DNA from: Dimorphilus gyrociliatus
Lineage: Eukaryota; Annelida; Polychaeta; Dinophilidae
DNA: 64,000 nucleotides
NCBI GenBank assembly: GCA_904063045.1
Contig: CAJFCJ010000015.1
Coordinates: forward strand, 62,001-126,000
Reading direction: 5' to 3'
A model generated the notes under the pieces. The model saw only the letters and a list, made by a program, of their open reading frames with translations. It had not been told where the DNA came from and searched no databases. This document shows, in pieces, positions 12,225 to 25,316 of the stretch. Both the position numbers and the translations under genes were made by a program. The stretch's first letter is position 1, and the number at the start of each line of letters is the position of its first letter.

Positions 12225-14065
12225 CTAATCAAAGTCCATTAGGTAGAGCCCGCGGTCAATAGCCACGTAGGTGTATCGATAATCCAGCTCTAGTGAAAAA
12301 ACCGGTGTTTTCCTCTTCACGGTGAAAAAGTATTGCATAGGCTTTTTTGTGTATCTTCTATCCCAAAGTGATATTCTAGCGTGATTAGATAATCCGACTG
12401 CTATTGCATTGTCACCATCGGTTTGCAAACTATATACAAAACTATCAAAAGGATCGGAGAATTCCAAGATTGGCTTTGTCCAAGCCGATCTGGTATCCCA
12501 AAATCTGACGTATGTATCGTACCCTCCTGTTAGAATTGAATTGTCATCGTAATTTCTTATAGCGAGTATACCAGCTCCTTTTCTGTTATTCGATCCTAAA
12601 AAACCTAATAAAATCTCTTTTTCGAGATTCCAAATTGTTAGAGGAGAAAGAGCATAATTAAGATAGGATGTGCCACATACTATATGATCGTCTATGAATG
12701 AATTAGAAAGAATTCGATCATTTAAATTAAATTGAACTTTTTTTTCTATGTTTGAACTTTTCCATATTTTTAATACTCCGTCTTCCGATCCAGTGCAGAT
12801 AGTATCTTTTGCTACTGATATACATAATATATCAGCCGCATGACAATTCTCTTTCCTCCATAGTAGATCAGCTGTAGAAGCATTAAAACAGGCCATACTC
12901 TTGTCTCTGCTTACACTATACAATTTTTCATCTTTGCAAACAAATCGGGTAACATCCTCATTATGTCCCCTAAAAATTTGATCTTCTCTCACGCAACCAT
13001 TCTTAATCTTTTGAAAACCTATGATTTCTGATCCCAAAGACATCCATAATCGATTTCCATTACTTTGCAACCAAGGTAAATGAATTTCTTTTGTCTTCAA
13101 AACACTTTTCAATTTGAATTTCCCTTTTTTTATATTCAATTCAATTCTATATTTTTCCTTGGCTACATTTTTTTTTAAAGAAAATCTTTTGTCAATTAGT
13201 CATAAAAAGAAAAAAAACTAGTTTAACGAGTTCTACTACTTTTTTCTTGAACAGCTTAGGCCATCTATATTATATACTGTCTTTGAATAATAATGTGTAC
13301 ATTCAAAATTTTTGTTTATTGAGTATTTTAAGAATTATAAGCTTTGTAAAAAGTTCTATATTTACATTCTTTTATTGCGTAATAGCTTTTTTTTATTGTT
13401 GTTTATAGTTTATTTTCGAAAGATTAGTGTTACAAACACAGAAATTAATTATAGTTTTAAGGCTGAACAAATCGTCTTAGATTTCTTTATTTTTGTTAGG
13501 TGAGTAGAATTTCTCCTATCTTCTTTGTTAGAATATCTAAAAGTGAACATTTCACGCTGTGAAAGGTTTACTTTTAGAATATACAATTGAAAATAAGATA
13601 AATAGCTTCTAAAAAAAACTAAAGCTATTCTATACTCGTATTATGCAAGAAAACACATGTTCTTCTTACCATAAAATTTATTACATCTTTATACAAAGTT
13701 AATGCTTGGCCTTGGCTTACATAACTTAAGTATTACGCAATACATAAATCACTTTTGTAAGATAAGAAATGTTAAAAATCCTAATAAATTTTCTCGAAGA
13801 GTAAAAAAAATGTAGCCAAAGTACAATTTAGTTTACAAACGCTTGTTTCGTTCGAACAGCCCACTATAGTGTGACTGATTCTTTTGCGGTTCCATATACA
13901 ATTTGAACTAAAAACTTTCCTGAATCTTCTAGATACCATTGATAGACGACACAAGGTTGTACTATCACAATAACTGGCTATATCTAAGAGAATATCGTCA
14001 GGTAATTCTCCGAAGGAGAACTTCCTATTTGACACATTAATTTGTTGTTCGTCGTACATAGACAT
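12225..14065 (-). CDS. FBXW4: F-box/WD40 protein FBXW4 (dactylin), SCF substrate receptor
   Basis: Model: complement(join(12225..13162,13837..14065)), 388 residues against about 412 in human. Exon 1 carries the F-box (about residues 17-60: E-L-P-D-D-I-L-L-D-I-A then R-L-S-M-V-S-R-R-F-R), the SKP1-binding part of an SCF ubiquitin ligase. Exon 2 is one long WD40 exon with family-typical segments such as L-P-W-L-Q, G-H-N-E-D-V, G-S-E-D-G-V-L-K-I-W, G-Y-D-T-Y-V-R-F-W-D-T-R and L-Q-T-D-G, ending L-Y-L-M-D-F-D as in FBXW4 orthologues. The donor (GTT T|GTAAAC) and acceptor (TGTAG|CC) are the only pair I found that keeps frame; the 674-base intron could hide a further small exon. Its substrates are not well established. 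Confidence 0.88.
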
Positions 14066-17000
14066 ATTACAGAATACTGCGGATTTAATGATAATATTCT
14101 AATTTCTCGTTCTACGGCAACGGAGTATTTCGAAATTATCATATTTCTTGATAAATTCACCTTTACGAAAGTTCTTTTCAAATTGCAAAACTAGTCAGAC
14201 ATGTTTTGTAGTTTCGTACACCGCGTGCTTGCCAACCGACTACGAAAATAACAATTTCCCCGCTAAAAATTTAAACAGAAAAAAAATGGAAAGAGATTAT
14301 AGCGTCAGTCTGAAAAGAATGAAAATGTAAAAATGGAACCCTCTATATAAACCGATTTATTTATATAGACAAAAGCAATTTTTATGTTTTAACTATAATT
14401 AAAGTAATGAAAAATTTAACGATTCTTTTATTTTGTATATAATATAAACATGCATATGGCTTTTGTTGACGTCTAGACGTAGACATAAAAAATGGCGCAG
14501 CCTTTACTTTTTTTTAACTAAACTGTAAAATTAAATGTGGATTATGTTACTGGTGGGCGTTTTTATTGATATCCTACATAGTCCAACCAGCACTACTTTT
14601 GGTTTCCATATCAACAGTCTTAAGTCTCTTTAGAGAATGTTCCATAGAAAGTTGATTCCTTTCTCTATATTTTTTATATTCAGATAAAGAATACAAAAGT
14701 AAATCTATAAAATAGAATATTAGAGGGTTATGTTTGTCTATTTTGCTCATTTTCCCATCTATTCATTCAAACTATTAGAAGTAACAATAGAATATAAAGC
14801 TAAAATTGTTACCCATTTCATAAAAAGTTAATAGAATCATAATCTACTAATATAGGTCAATAAATTTATATAAAAGACATATATTCCCTTGTTTATCTCG
14901 TAACGACAAAACAATCCCCGATGTTTGAAAATAAATTACTCTTCTCTACTCCCTTTCCTTCTTTCAATTTAGAATCGAAGAGAAGAAGTAAATAAGGCAT
15001 TTTCGATTTCTTTTTGAAAAAAGAAACGCTTACGTCAGCTTTTTGTCGTTTTCAATATCCGGATAAATTACTCCATTCTGACTCTCTATATTTACTTATA
15101 ATTCGTATTCTACTAAATTGTTCTACTACTGTATATAGTATATTTATAGATATTAAGTGTTTGCAGTATAAAGTAATATTATATATTTATTAATAGTACG
15201 CTTTATAAAGGGTTTTTCATTGTATCAGTAAAAGTTTTGTATAACAATTAATATGCAAATTAGATATTGTTTTCAATGCGTCATCGTCATCATCATACTT
15301 TTGTATAATTGTTTATTTATATGACCTAAAAAATGTTGTGATAGGATTAAGTTCTTATTCTCAATTCCCACTCTCTCTCTCTCCCTCCCTCCCTGATCAA
15401 CTAATTAATTACATATTATACGTAAAAACTGTATAAGTCGAATTAAAGAATATTCCAGAATATTTCACCTTTATGGAATAGTTCTTCCTTGAATAATTTT
15501 GCATAGTCCGTGTCGTTTTACATTGATTTATTAACTAATATATAAAAAGATTTATTTTTAGATTGTAAAATTACTCTATTTATATTGTAATTAACTATAG
15601 TATAATGGAAATAACGATTATCTCTATTGATAAATCGTAATATGTTACGTTTGATTCACATTTCAGAAATAAAAGTTATAGTTGAATAAGTTAGATGGGT
15701 TAATTATCCAATAGAAGATCAAAGTAGGTGGGCTAGATAGATAATAAAACTAGTTATACAGAGAAAGAAACAACTATCGTGAAAAGGGAAAAGAAATGAA
15801 TATTTAATATACTAATATGAATATATAAATATATACTAGTATACATTATTGTAATGCGTAGATGAATAGATGAATTATTAAGTTGTATAATAGAGTAATT
15901 AGTTCCTTATCATTTCAAACAATTATTACTGTTTAATTACTTTTTCCCCGAATAAACCTATAACTGTCTATATAAAGTTTTGCTGATTAATGAAAATTTT
16001 TAAATAATATAAATGTAATTGAATTTAATAAATAAAATATACTATAAGTAGAAATATTCAATTTGTTAGATAGATTTTACTGATTACCTACATATGTTTA
16101 CTATTTTTAGATAGAAATTAGATTTTTAGGAAATATGTCATGTGAAAGGAGTTAATTAATAAAGGTTATCTATATTTCTCATCTTTTAACATCCATGTTT
16201 TAAAACACTTTTGATGTATGCAACATTTAACCATGTGTTTAAGACTCTTATTAGAATATAGTATGTCATTTTTATTAATATTTATGCTTTAGATCATTAA
16301 AACTACATAATTGTTTTTAGAATGAATGTAATAGTAGCTTTTTCTCGTTAAGTACCATTCATAACCCTTTGATGTTTATTACGTAATTATACCATATTCT
16401 AGGAATATCATATCAGCTATGCACACATATATATAGAGTACACAGAAGATATAAAATCCTTAAACGTGACGAATTTCTTAAAGAAATCCCTGCTTTCAAA
16501 CAAAATATCTACTATTTAAGTCATTTAATTGATAAAGGAAGGGGAATAGTCAATAGACATATTAGACAACGACTTTTTTTAATTATCTAGCAATAAGATT
16601 TTCTGTCATCCCTTGAGGTTTTTTGTTTCTTTTCTAAATCTGTAGATGTTTTATCTTTGGAAGAAAGAGAGAAAGAAGGAATGAAGTTAACGAGGAGAGA
16701 AAAGTGAAAGATAAGGCGGTAGAATAGGATATTTTACAAAGATTACAGTATATACATGTATTATAATAAGTCTCTAAGTGAAAGTCATATGTGTACAATA
16801 TATTTTTTCAGGTTTATATTGTAGCCAACATCTGTAAGCCCAAGCTGGTATAAGCTTTCACAATAATCAAAAAGAGTAGATTGTATAGATTTTCCAGTTC
16901 GTTTATTCAATTAGAAAGACAAGGTATTTCTTCAAATTTCTCAACAATTACATATATTCAACAAATTATGTCTGCTCGTAAATGTGTATGTGTATGTACA

Positions 17001-17322
17001 AGTGATAATGTGTTCGTAGTGTTGAGAATTGGCAAGAAACATAGAGACTATACAAACAGAACCAAAAAGTTAATTAAGGGCTAAACTGAGGTAACAGCTG
17101 TATAAATTACAAATTACGTACTCGAGACAAAGCGTAAATAACATATAAATAAGTGGAAATTTAGATGATTGAAATAGATAATCTAAAACATTTCTTAGAG
17201 GACGTCTACAGTTCGAATCTAATCATAAACGAGGTAAACAAGATATTCAAGGATATATGTACATCACACAAAGAGTAATAAATATCTTATCGTTCACACA
17301 TTTAGTTTATCTTCTTACTCCA
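14066..17322. other. Gene-free AT-rich stretch of about 3.3 kb
   Basis: No credible exon seen. It contains poly-T/A tracts, a CT-rich run near 15370-15394, and TA-rich palindromic bits. It separates FBXW4 from the 3' end of the receptor array. Confidence 0.6.
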
Positions 17323-18445
17323 CTATAAGGATAATTTTGAAAAAGCTTCAAGATTAGCTTCAAAATTGTCATCATTTAAACCTCCCTTCAATTGTGGAGT
17401 TTGATACACGTATTTTACGTATTCAGGGCATTTAGAATGGCTTTGCTTTGAAAGTCTGTCCAATTGATTGCTTTCATTGATAAATTCAATTATACTTCTT
17501 AACCGATCAAGGTAACTCTTTCCATAAGTTTTCTTCAAGTATTCATGTATAGCTATGGTTACTTGATCTTGGCCCGCTTTTAATTGAGGATACCTTTGTG
17601 ATGGTTTTAAAACTGTATAGGCCACGATGAGCATAGCTTCTTCTTGAGTAATTTGCAAGTTCATCATTCGCTTATAACTTTCTACTCTAAGATCTTCTCC
17701 TGTCTCTGGACTTAACTTTTCAATACATGCAAAATTGAGTTGCATTTGTTTCCCATTCAAGCACATTGTGAGTGTACCTGTCTCCGACACTGAGAGGGAC
17801 CGGTTTGCAGTATATATTAATACCATGTAATTCAAAGCGGGTACTGTTAGTGCGATAAGCTCTGCTTTCGAAAGATTTTCTGTTCCGGGCAGGCACTGTA
17901 CAAATGATACTAAATATCTCAAAGCCACTCTTAACAGTTCCTCCGACAGATTGATAAATGTTTTACGATTATCGGGTTCGATACCTGTAACAGAAACAAT
18001 GTCCATGTAGTCTTGAATACTGAAGAATTCAATTTCATTCATTTGATTTATCTCATCTATCATATTATCCAAATTAGAAATTTCTTCATGCCAATTAATA
18101 TTTTTTAGCTGTGAAAGACTTATGCGACATTGAGTTAAAACATCTTCAGTGATAGAGAATGATGGTGAATTAGGTAAATTGATTTTTCGACTAATTTCGT
18201 CACCATATATTAAACTTTCATTATATCTTTTTCTCTTTTTTGAATAACGACCAATCTTGATCTTATCCCGGGACATACCGGCCATCAGACACTTTTGAAA
18301 TCGGCAATATTTACAAAGGAACGCATAATCATTTTCAGGTATACAATCTTGTCTTCCAGTCCGACATTTATAATCTTGATGCTTCTTCTCTCCTCGACGA
18401 AAAAATACTTTACAACCTTCGCAGGTGTAACTTCCGTAGTGTAGG
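17323..18445 (-). CDS. Nuclear receptor long exon 1 (orphan cassette; rest of DBD plus LBD)
   Basis: A single exon from the acceptor TTTAG|C (18446) to the stop, 374 codons after the split Gly. It begins L-H-Y-G and is the only unit with the canonical P-box C-E-G-C-K, followed by V-F-F-R-R. Finger 2 is complete (C-x6-C-x9-C-x2-C), and the post-finger box reads G-M-S-R-D-K-I-K-I-G-R-Y-S. The LBD helix 3-4 signature is F-V-Q-C-L-P-G. The first two zinc-binding Cys are absent, because they must come from an upstream exon; the 311 bases up to the next cassette contain no Cys-x2-Cys half-finger exon. It is intact with no stop or frameshift. It should be a ligand-regulated or orphan transcription factor once spliced to a first exon. 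Confidence 0.85.
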
Positions 18446-18756
18446 CTAAAAAAATGTTTATCATGTAAAATATTATAAATGATTTAATAAATTTATATAA
18501 TAAAATATATATTGGAAAGATAGACGGTGGAAGAGAGAAGAAGAGAGAAAAGGGACAAAGGAGGTCCAAGGATTAGTTGATAAAAGATTGAATGAAAAGC
18601 ACATTAGAATAGAAATTAAATTTGAATTTTCCAACAGATTTACTTTTATTGCAAAATTTAAAATCTTCGTTATCTTATTCTGTTTGTTTTGTGTTTCTTT
18701 AGCTTTTTACAAAATGGCAACAATAATTATTGAATTATATATAAAAAGTTAAAGAG
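18446..18756. other. Gap between cassettes 1 and 2
   Basis: 311 bases containing the cassette 1 acceptor and the 3' flank of cassette 2. I looked for a half-finger exon and for the AGRTGTCDCT element and found neither. Confidence 0.6.
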
Positions 18757-19882
18757 TTATTGAAGAGCATATTTTTGAAGGTCATCTAGAAGATTTTTAC
18801 TCTCCTCCACTTGACCAATATTATAAAGAAACTTCAATAGAACGCCTGGAAAAACGTAATTCAAGTATTTTTTATTCTGCTCATAAAACTTTTTTACTAG
18901 TCCATCAAATTGCTTAAAATAAGCGAGAAAATTAATGATGCTTTGGAGACGTATTACGAAAGAATTGCCATAAGTGCTCTGCATATAACGAGTAAATGCC
19001 AAAACTAAACGATTATGTGCAGCCATGGATTCTTTACATTTCTTTTGAGATGATACAAGATTAATGGCAAGGATTAGCATAGTTTCTTCCCAAGTGAGTT
19101 GTAAATTAAGGAATCGTTTATGATATTCTATATGGAAATCGGCTATTTCTTGATTGGATATTTGTATCATATGATTTCTGTCCAACCCTAATCGGTAATT
19201 TTGAAGGTTGAGGAAAAATTCTTCACCTTGCCATGTATATACCCCTAGAACAGCAAATGTTAAATGTACAATATTGATTGAAGATAGGATATTGAATAAA
19301 ATTTCGGCCTCTCTCAAATTCATCATTCCTGGTAGTTGTCTAGCAAAGGGGAATACATTTTTTATTGCAACTTTAAAGAAATTCTCAATTAAGATTGAAG
19401 AATGCTTTCTCTCATCGGCTTCGACTCCGGTTACTTCTAGAATATCCATGTAATCATGATTAGATAGTCTTGCGTCCTGTGCTTGTAAAGCTAAATTAAA
19501 GCCTGAATGAAAGTTTTCGATTTCCGAAGTCCATTGAATATTTCGCATGTGATTAAATGCGATAGAGCATAAAACTAGAAGATCATCAGCGTCTGAGTAA
19601 ACAGGTAATTTAGGGATATGAAATTTAATTTGTCTTAATTCTGCTAATTGTTTCATATTTTCTAAACGTCTTTCCCTGGAATATGGACCGATTTTAATTG
19701 CTCCTTTGGACATTCCGACTGACAAACACTTGGAATATCTACAAAAACGGCACAGGAATGTGTAATCGTTTGCAGGTGTACATCGTTTCTTCCCATTACG
19801 ACACGTATACTGTTGATGCCTATGTTCACTTCGCCGGAAGAAAACTTTACAAGCTTCGCAGGTATTTGCTCCATAATGATAA
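18757..19882 (-). CDS. Nuclear receptor long exon 2 (orphan cassette)
   Basis: Starts at acceptor TTTTTAG|T (19883) with Y-H-Y-G-A-N-T, P-box C-E-A-C-K-V-F-F-R-R-S, complete finger 2, and post-finger box G-M-S-K-G-A-I-K-I-G-P-Y-S. The LBD signature reads F-A-R-Q-L-P-G-M. The C-terminus has the array-typical motif L-Y-N-I-G-Q-V-E-E-S. It has 375 codons after the split Gly and an intact frame. Upstream lies a 2.57-kb interval in which I find no half-finger exon. Without a first exon the protein would lack half of zinc finger 1 and could not bind DNA normally, so splicing to a distant exon is expected. Confidence 0.85.
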
Positions 19883-21532
19883 CTAAAAATACAATGGATC
19901 TAAGAGATTTTTATAACTATCGAGTATAGTTTTTTCGCAACTAGGGTAATTTAAGCAGGTAGAATCTCTTATCTTTCATCATCAAACTTATTTCTCAGGC
20001 TGAAAATCAACAAAAGCAAACAAACAAAATTTTTTTGTCTTTTCATTTTATTCTTTCTCCTTATTCCTTGCTTTTAATTATAAAAAATCATATAAATAAA
20101 TATGTCTTTTTCTTTAATAAAAAAAATGAATAAATATCTCAACTAATTAAAAACTTATTAATATTCAGATTATTCATTTTTTTTGCTTGAAATAACGAAT
20201 AAAAAGAAAGAAAAGTTTGTTTGTATTTTTTACTGAGCTTCAATTATTATGTCTCTCTTTTTAATTTGTCGAGTTATGATCAAATAATCATATAAGTAAA
20301 AAAAATGGACGATTTATTAATAAAATTCGTATTCCAAATACGCTTATATAAATCATACTAAAAATTAACAGTCTCTTGACTCGTAATGGATCCCATTAGA
20401 TTTTTATTAATGGATAAGTTATTCACATAAAAGTTAATTGAGAATTTATCTTAATCGAATATAGACCGTTTCAGAGTAAAGTCCTGGTTTAAATGGATGA
20501 GCATTTGTCAATTAAAATCTCAAGAGAATCTCTAAATCATTTAAATTATTCAATCTAAAGACATCAGTTTTTTATTTATTTATAAGAAAGTAGTAGTAAT
20601 TTTATTTGTTCTTTTTAAAGTTATCTTTATGGTGATGAAATAAAAGTCCTAATTGTTTATATATTATCAACGTATACTATAATTTATTATTGTGTAGACT
20701 ACAAGAATATTATTTGCTCTTAACTATCTTATACATTGTTTATTGAACTCTTATTTCACTTTGAGAGCTATGGGGTTTTGCTTATCGTACAGCTACAATA
20801 AATTAGAGTTAACAACAAATTGCCCATACGTGATTAGCATCTGTAAAAATAAAGAGAACAAGGATAGCAATAAGTTGTCTCTAATAATTTGATAGGGCCT
20901 TTATTACTGTAATATTTCAGCTTGAGTGTTGTTTATATGCTTTTATAACCTTTTTCCCCCGCCGGAAAACTCCATTTAAGATAAATAATTGAACGATACA
21001 CACAGTTTTACACGGAAATTGAAAATTCAATGTTGAATTACAAATGATCCTTTCCGGTTCTATAATCGAATATTCATTAAATTTTTTATTGATATAGACA
21101 AATTGAAGAATGCAGAGCTTTTAAAGAAATATATTCTTTGTCAAACGAAGACGCTTTAATTCTATATTCCTTCTAATACATTATTAGCGAAATTAATTAC
21201 TAGTAATTGTATAATTGATCTTCTCTTGAGACAATTCGAGTGGGAGTAAAAAAAATATGTGCACAAAGAAGGAAGACGTTCAAGGTTATACAAGCGAGTT
21301 TTCTTGGAATTTTAGTTCAATGTTAGACTATATTGTTCCATCGGATAATACAATAGTATTATCAATGACTTGCCACGCTGTCTAACTTATCATCCTAAGC
21401 CACATGACAGCTCTCATAGTTCTTCAATAACGTTTTTAAGAAGCATTTAACATGTGGGAAAAGACACTCTAAGTAATTTTTGTATTATGATGTTAACAAA
21501 ACAGTATAGGTGTTTTAATGATTGATATGCAG

Positions 21533-21563
<31 letters not shown>

Positions 21564-22455
21564 CATTATCTTTACGTGGAAATATCCTTTGGAATAGGCT
21601 TCAATTAGTGCTATTAATTATTACATATAACAAATGAATAGCTTACAATAGGAATACCGTAACTCTTTCCCATTTTAGAAACGCAAACGCAGTAGTTTTA
21701 ATCCTTTTTCCCTTCGCACAATGAGAAAGAAACTTAACGAGATTCTCATTAAAGTTATCAACGTTTTTAAGGAAAGAATAAAGGGAAAGTGAAAACTTTG
21801 TTCTCTTACAATTGAACATTCCCATTCCATCAGAGTGTCTACTGTGACAAAGAGCAAGTGCTGAGAAGTAAATATATTTTGTATTGTAGTTTTCAATGAA
21901 CTTTTTCCTTACTTATCACACAAATGGTGTATCACTATATACTATACAGTATATATTAGTATATAGATATAGCATATATATTGACTTTTCAATAGATAAA
22001 CTTGCTTTATTCTTTACTCACAGATGAAGCATTCCGATTGAATTCCACCCAATAAACTTTTCACCCCACTTTACAAACAATACCTTATTATCAAATTAAG
22101 CCTAGTCACGTCAAAACTATCTGTATAATCCGTCCCTAGTTATACGTATTTTCATTCAATAAAGACTCAATAGCTGCTAATTCGTAGAATATATTAATTA
22201 TATTTTAGAAATTCATATAATAACAATATAGGTAATCAACGAATTATACGGTTGATTTATCATAAATTCATTAATTAGAATTAAGTCAACTAATTAACTG
22301 CTGTTTCAAATTCAAGAGACAGACAGCAAAAGTACATAGAATAAAATGTTGTACGTTAACCACAAAATCTATCTTTCTCCACTTTTAGCTTCGTAAAAGA
22401 AGAAAATAATCGAAGAAAATGACATTAATTAAACGAAATAACAAAACTAAATAAA
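19883..22455. other. 2.6-kb gap between cassettes 2 and 3
   Basis: The longest gap within the array. I scanned the minus strand for Cys-x2-Cys followed by a GG|GT donor and found none. It contains a (TA)n run at about 21535-21561 and AT-rich filler. Short frames near 21640-21900 look like noise. Confidence 0.55.
21535..21561. repeat. (TA)n microsatellite
   Basis: Uninterrupted TA run of about 26 bases in the largest gap of the receptor array. Confidence 0.85.
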
Positions 22456-23569
22456 TCAAAACAATTTTAACTTTTCAATACTTGCAATATTCTCTTCATA
22501 ATCACCGAGACGGTACATACTTTTAAATACTGGATTTTTAACCGTTTTACTTAAATATTCTCCATATTTTTGATATTCTTTAACAATAGCTCTCTGAAAT
22601 TCGGCTGATCTTACAAAGAAAGATAGCAATTGTTGCCATCTTAATATTGACGATTTATTATATTTATTTTCTAAATAGTTGGATAATTCTACAAGTATTT
22701 TTTTATAATAATATGCTAATATTGGTGATTTACGACTTTTAAAAAAGTTTAATGAACAAATAAGAACAATTTCTTCTCTTGTGAAATTGATTTCTTCAAA
22801 ATCTTTTGCAAATTGTTTTAGTTTTTCAAATGTAATAACAGTTGATACACTTTCTATTAATTCAGTATTAACTGTTATGTTAGTATCGCATAAATGTACA
22901 TTATATTTTTTATCGAACCAATCTTTAAGAATATTTAAATGTAGGAATAAATAAATAAGAGTTACACCAGGTACAAATCTTGTTATCTTTTCTCGTTCGC
23001 TTAATTTATCAATTCCAGGTAGATTATTTAAACAATTTGCAAACAATTGTATATAGTGAAAGAAATAGTTTTCAGAAGCTTTAAAAATTTGTGCCCTACA
23101 ATCTAATTCAACACCTGTTACCTCCCAAACGTTCACAAATTCTTCGAGTGATACAAAGTTATCTTGAGGCATTTCTGCCGCGCTAGCATCAATTTGAATA
23201 CTGAACGAAGTTACAGAAGATAAAACTAATAACGGAGAAAAGGCATTCATACATATACTTAGAATATCATCCGCTTTTAGGAATGGAGAATATAGACATC
23301 CACGATCATTTAATTTATTAGAATTACCTACAATATTCAATTTTACAATTTCATTATGTTTTATTCTAGTATAACGTCCGTATCTAGTACGATATCTGGA
23401 CATTCCTATCCTAAGGCATTTGTTATATCGACACTTTCTGCAAACAAAGCCGTTAAGACCCGGATAGCAGTTATCTTTTCCGGATTTACAATTTAAATCC
23501 TGTATCTTATTCTTGTAACGACTGAAGAACACTTTACAGGCTTCACAAGTATATGCTCCAAAGTGAAAG
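22456..23569 (-). CDS. Nuclear receptor long exon 3 (orphan cassette)
   Basis: Begins at acceptor TTTCTAG|C with F-H-F-G-A-Y-T, then C-E-A-C-K-V-F-F-S-R-Y: the first Arg of the usual F-F-R-R is replaced by Ser. Finger 2 is complete (C-K-S-G-K-D-N-C). The post-finger box is G-M-S-R-Y-R-T-R-Y-G-R-Y-T, more basic than its neighbours. The LBD signature is stretched (C-L-N-N-L-P-G-I). It ends G-D-Y-E-E-N-I and K-L-K-L-F. Only 127 bases separate its acceptor from the stop codon of cassette 4, too little for an independent promoter plus first exon. This is the strongest local sign that the cassette depends on a distant exon. Confidence 0.85.
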
Positions 23570-23696
23570 CTAGAAACAAAGATTAAACGGTATTTAACAA
23601 TTGTCTCTGTTTTTTTTTTTACTTTCAAATGTGATTGAGTGAGGGAAAAAAGAAAAAAAAAGCATACATTTAGTAGGTTACATAGTAATTTTATTT

Positions 23697-24822
23697 TTAT
23701 AGCTTTAATGCTTTGATACTACGAAGATTCTCTTCCATATCACCAACTCTGTACAAGGTTTTTACAATTGGACTTTGGTATACGTAAGAAAAGTATTTCT
23801 GATTTTTTCGTAACATTTTATAATGATTCATAGAGAATTCTCTCATATATGCCAAAGTATTTACGACGCTTCTCATTCTTTCCAAATAGCGATGCTGATA
23901 TGTCATCTGCATATATCTAGTGAAAGCTTTATGTATGCGTTTTTGTGCGTTTATTAATTGCGGATATTTCTTTTCAGGTGATACTAAGCTTAAAGCGAAA
24001 AGTAGTAAGATTTCTTCAAGGGTTAAATCTAAACTAACTAGCCTAAAATGGTAGTCCTTTAACGATTCTACATGTTCCTCATCGGATAGAGGAATTAAAC
24101 CTCGATAGTTCATTTGTAACTTTTTTCCCTCAACGTTAACAACGAAATATTCACCCTCGAATGAATGCATCATTTCCGTTGTTAACGCTAAATGAAGAAG
24201 AGACGTACATGACAATAGTCTACACAAAACTTCCGACGAATTCATATCATTTAAACCTGGTAACTGTTTAGCAAAAGGTAAAATGTTTAAAAGTACAACT
24301 TCCATAAAGTTTTCGATAACACTAATAAAACTCTTTCTATTATCTACTTCAAATCCAGTAGTTTCCAAAATTTTAGTATAATCCTTTAAAGAGAATAAAC
24401 CTTGCTCCATCATGTGAATTGCTCTTTCCATTTCTCCGTGTAAATTTTGAATTTCTTTAGTCCATCTAACACTCCTTATATTAAGGAATGTATTACAAGA
24501 TCTCATTAAAATGTCATCAGCGTCTGTATTGCTAAATAGATAAGGCGTACTTATAACGTTAGAACTATTCTCTCTTATTTTATGATATAATATTTTGTGT
24601 TTTCTTCTTCTATCATTTGTATAACGGCCCATTTTTATTTTTTCCTGTGACATACCAATCTTTATACACTTTGCAAATCTGCAATATTTGCAGGTGTAAA
24701 TAAATGTATTAGTAGGTTTGCATTGGCGTTTTCCATCGCTGCATTTATAATGTTGCTTCTTATCCTTATTACGATGAAAGAAAATCTTGCATGCTTCGCA
24801 CGTATATGCTCCATAGTGAAAA
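23697..24822 (-). CDS. Nuclear receptor long exon 4 (orphan cassette)
   Basis: Begins at acceptor CTTATAG|T with F-H-Y-G-A-Y-T, P-box C-E-A-C-K-I, then F-F-H-R (His replacing Arg). Finger 2 has C-S-D-G-K-R-Q-C, and the post-finger box is G-M-S-Q-E-K-I-K-M-G-R-Y-T. LBD signature F-A-K-Q-L-P-G-L, the best match in the array to the canonical F-A-K-x-I-P-G-F. The C-terminal motif is S-P-I-V-K-T-L-Y-R-V-G-D-M-E-E-N-L. An AATAAA (plus strand TTTATT) lies directly after the stop, so it could be a terminal exon with its own poly(A) site. No half-finger exon found in the 494 bases upstream. Confidence 0.85.
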
Positions 24823-25316
24823 CTATAAGGAAATATATAAACTGTAGTCTATTTTAATTCATCACATCGATCATAATCATTCAAGCTGCCAATTACATCC
24901 TAAGATAAAATGCTTCGAACGTGCTTATAAACAGGTAAATAAATGTCCATATATATATACTGTATATATGTATATAAATGGATATTTATAAACGAAATTG
25001 AATTTCTAGAAATTCGCTATCCTAAAGTTTCCTGTTCTTGTAAAAAAAAAAAGATAAGTATCCATGGTAATAATAATATTTTCATTGATTTTTCCTGGAA
25101 TTGAAACAACAGAGAAAGAGAGAGAAGTGTAAAAAAATATACATATAAATGCATATTATTACTTTCGCTTTGAGTTTTGTTTTTGTTATTTTTTAAATTA
25201 TAATTCGACAGGAACAACAATAAAAAGAGAACAAATAGAATGAATAGAGTCCACATAAAAGTGAATATATTGAGATGATAATACACTGTTATAGTTTATC
25301 AATGTAAAAAGTATTA
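24823..25316. other. Gap between cassettes 4 and 5
   Basis: 494 AT-rich bases with a TATA/ACTGTA palindrome near 24950-24980. No half-finger exon and no AGRTGTCDCT element seen. A Leu/Phe-rich frame at 25017-25286 is low complexity. Confidence 0.55.

Noticed and set aside
17323-18285. Starting translation at the internal Met before S-R-D-K to give a DBD-less receptor
   Set aside because: The upstream half of the exon encodes conserved zinc-finger residues under clear constraint, so a spliced first exon is the better explanation. A minor DBD-less form cannot be excluded.
18285-18569. 94-codon minus-strand frame
   Set aside because: It reads the cassette 1 DBD in the wrong frame and then runs into its intron-side flank.
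25017-25286. 89-codon Leu/Phe-rich minus-strand frame
   Set aside because: Low-complexity translation of AT-rich DNA without exon signals or family features.
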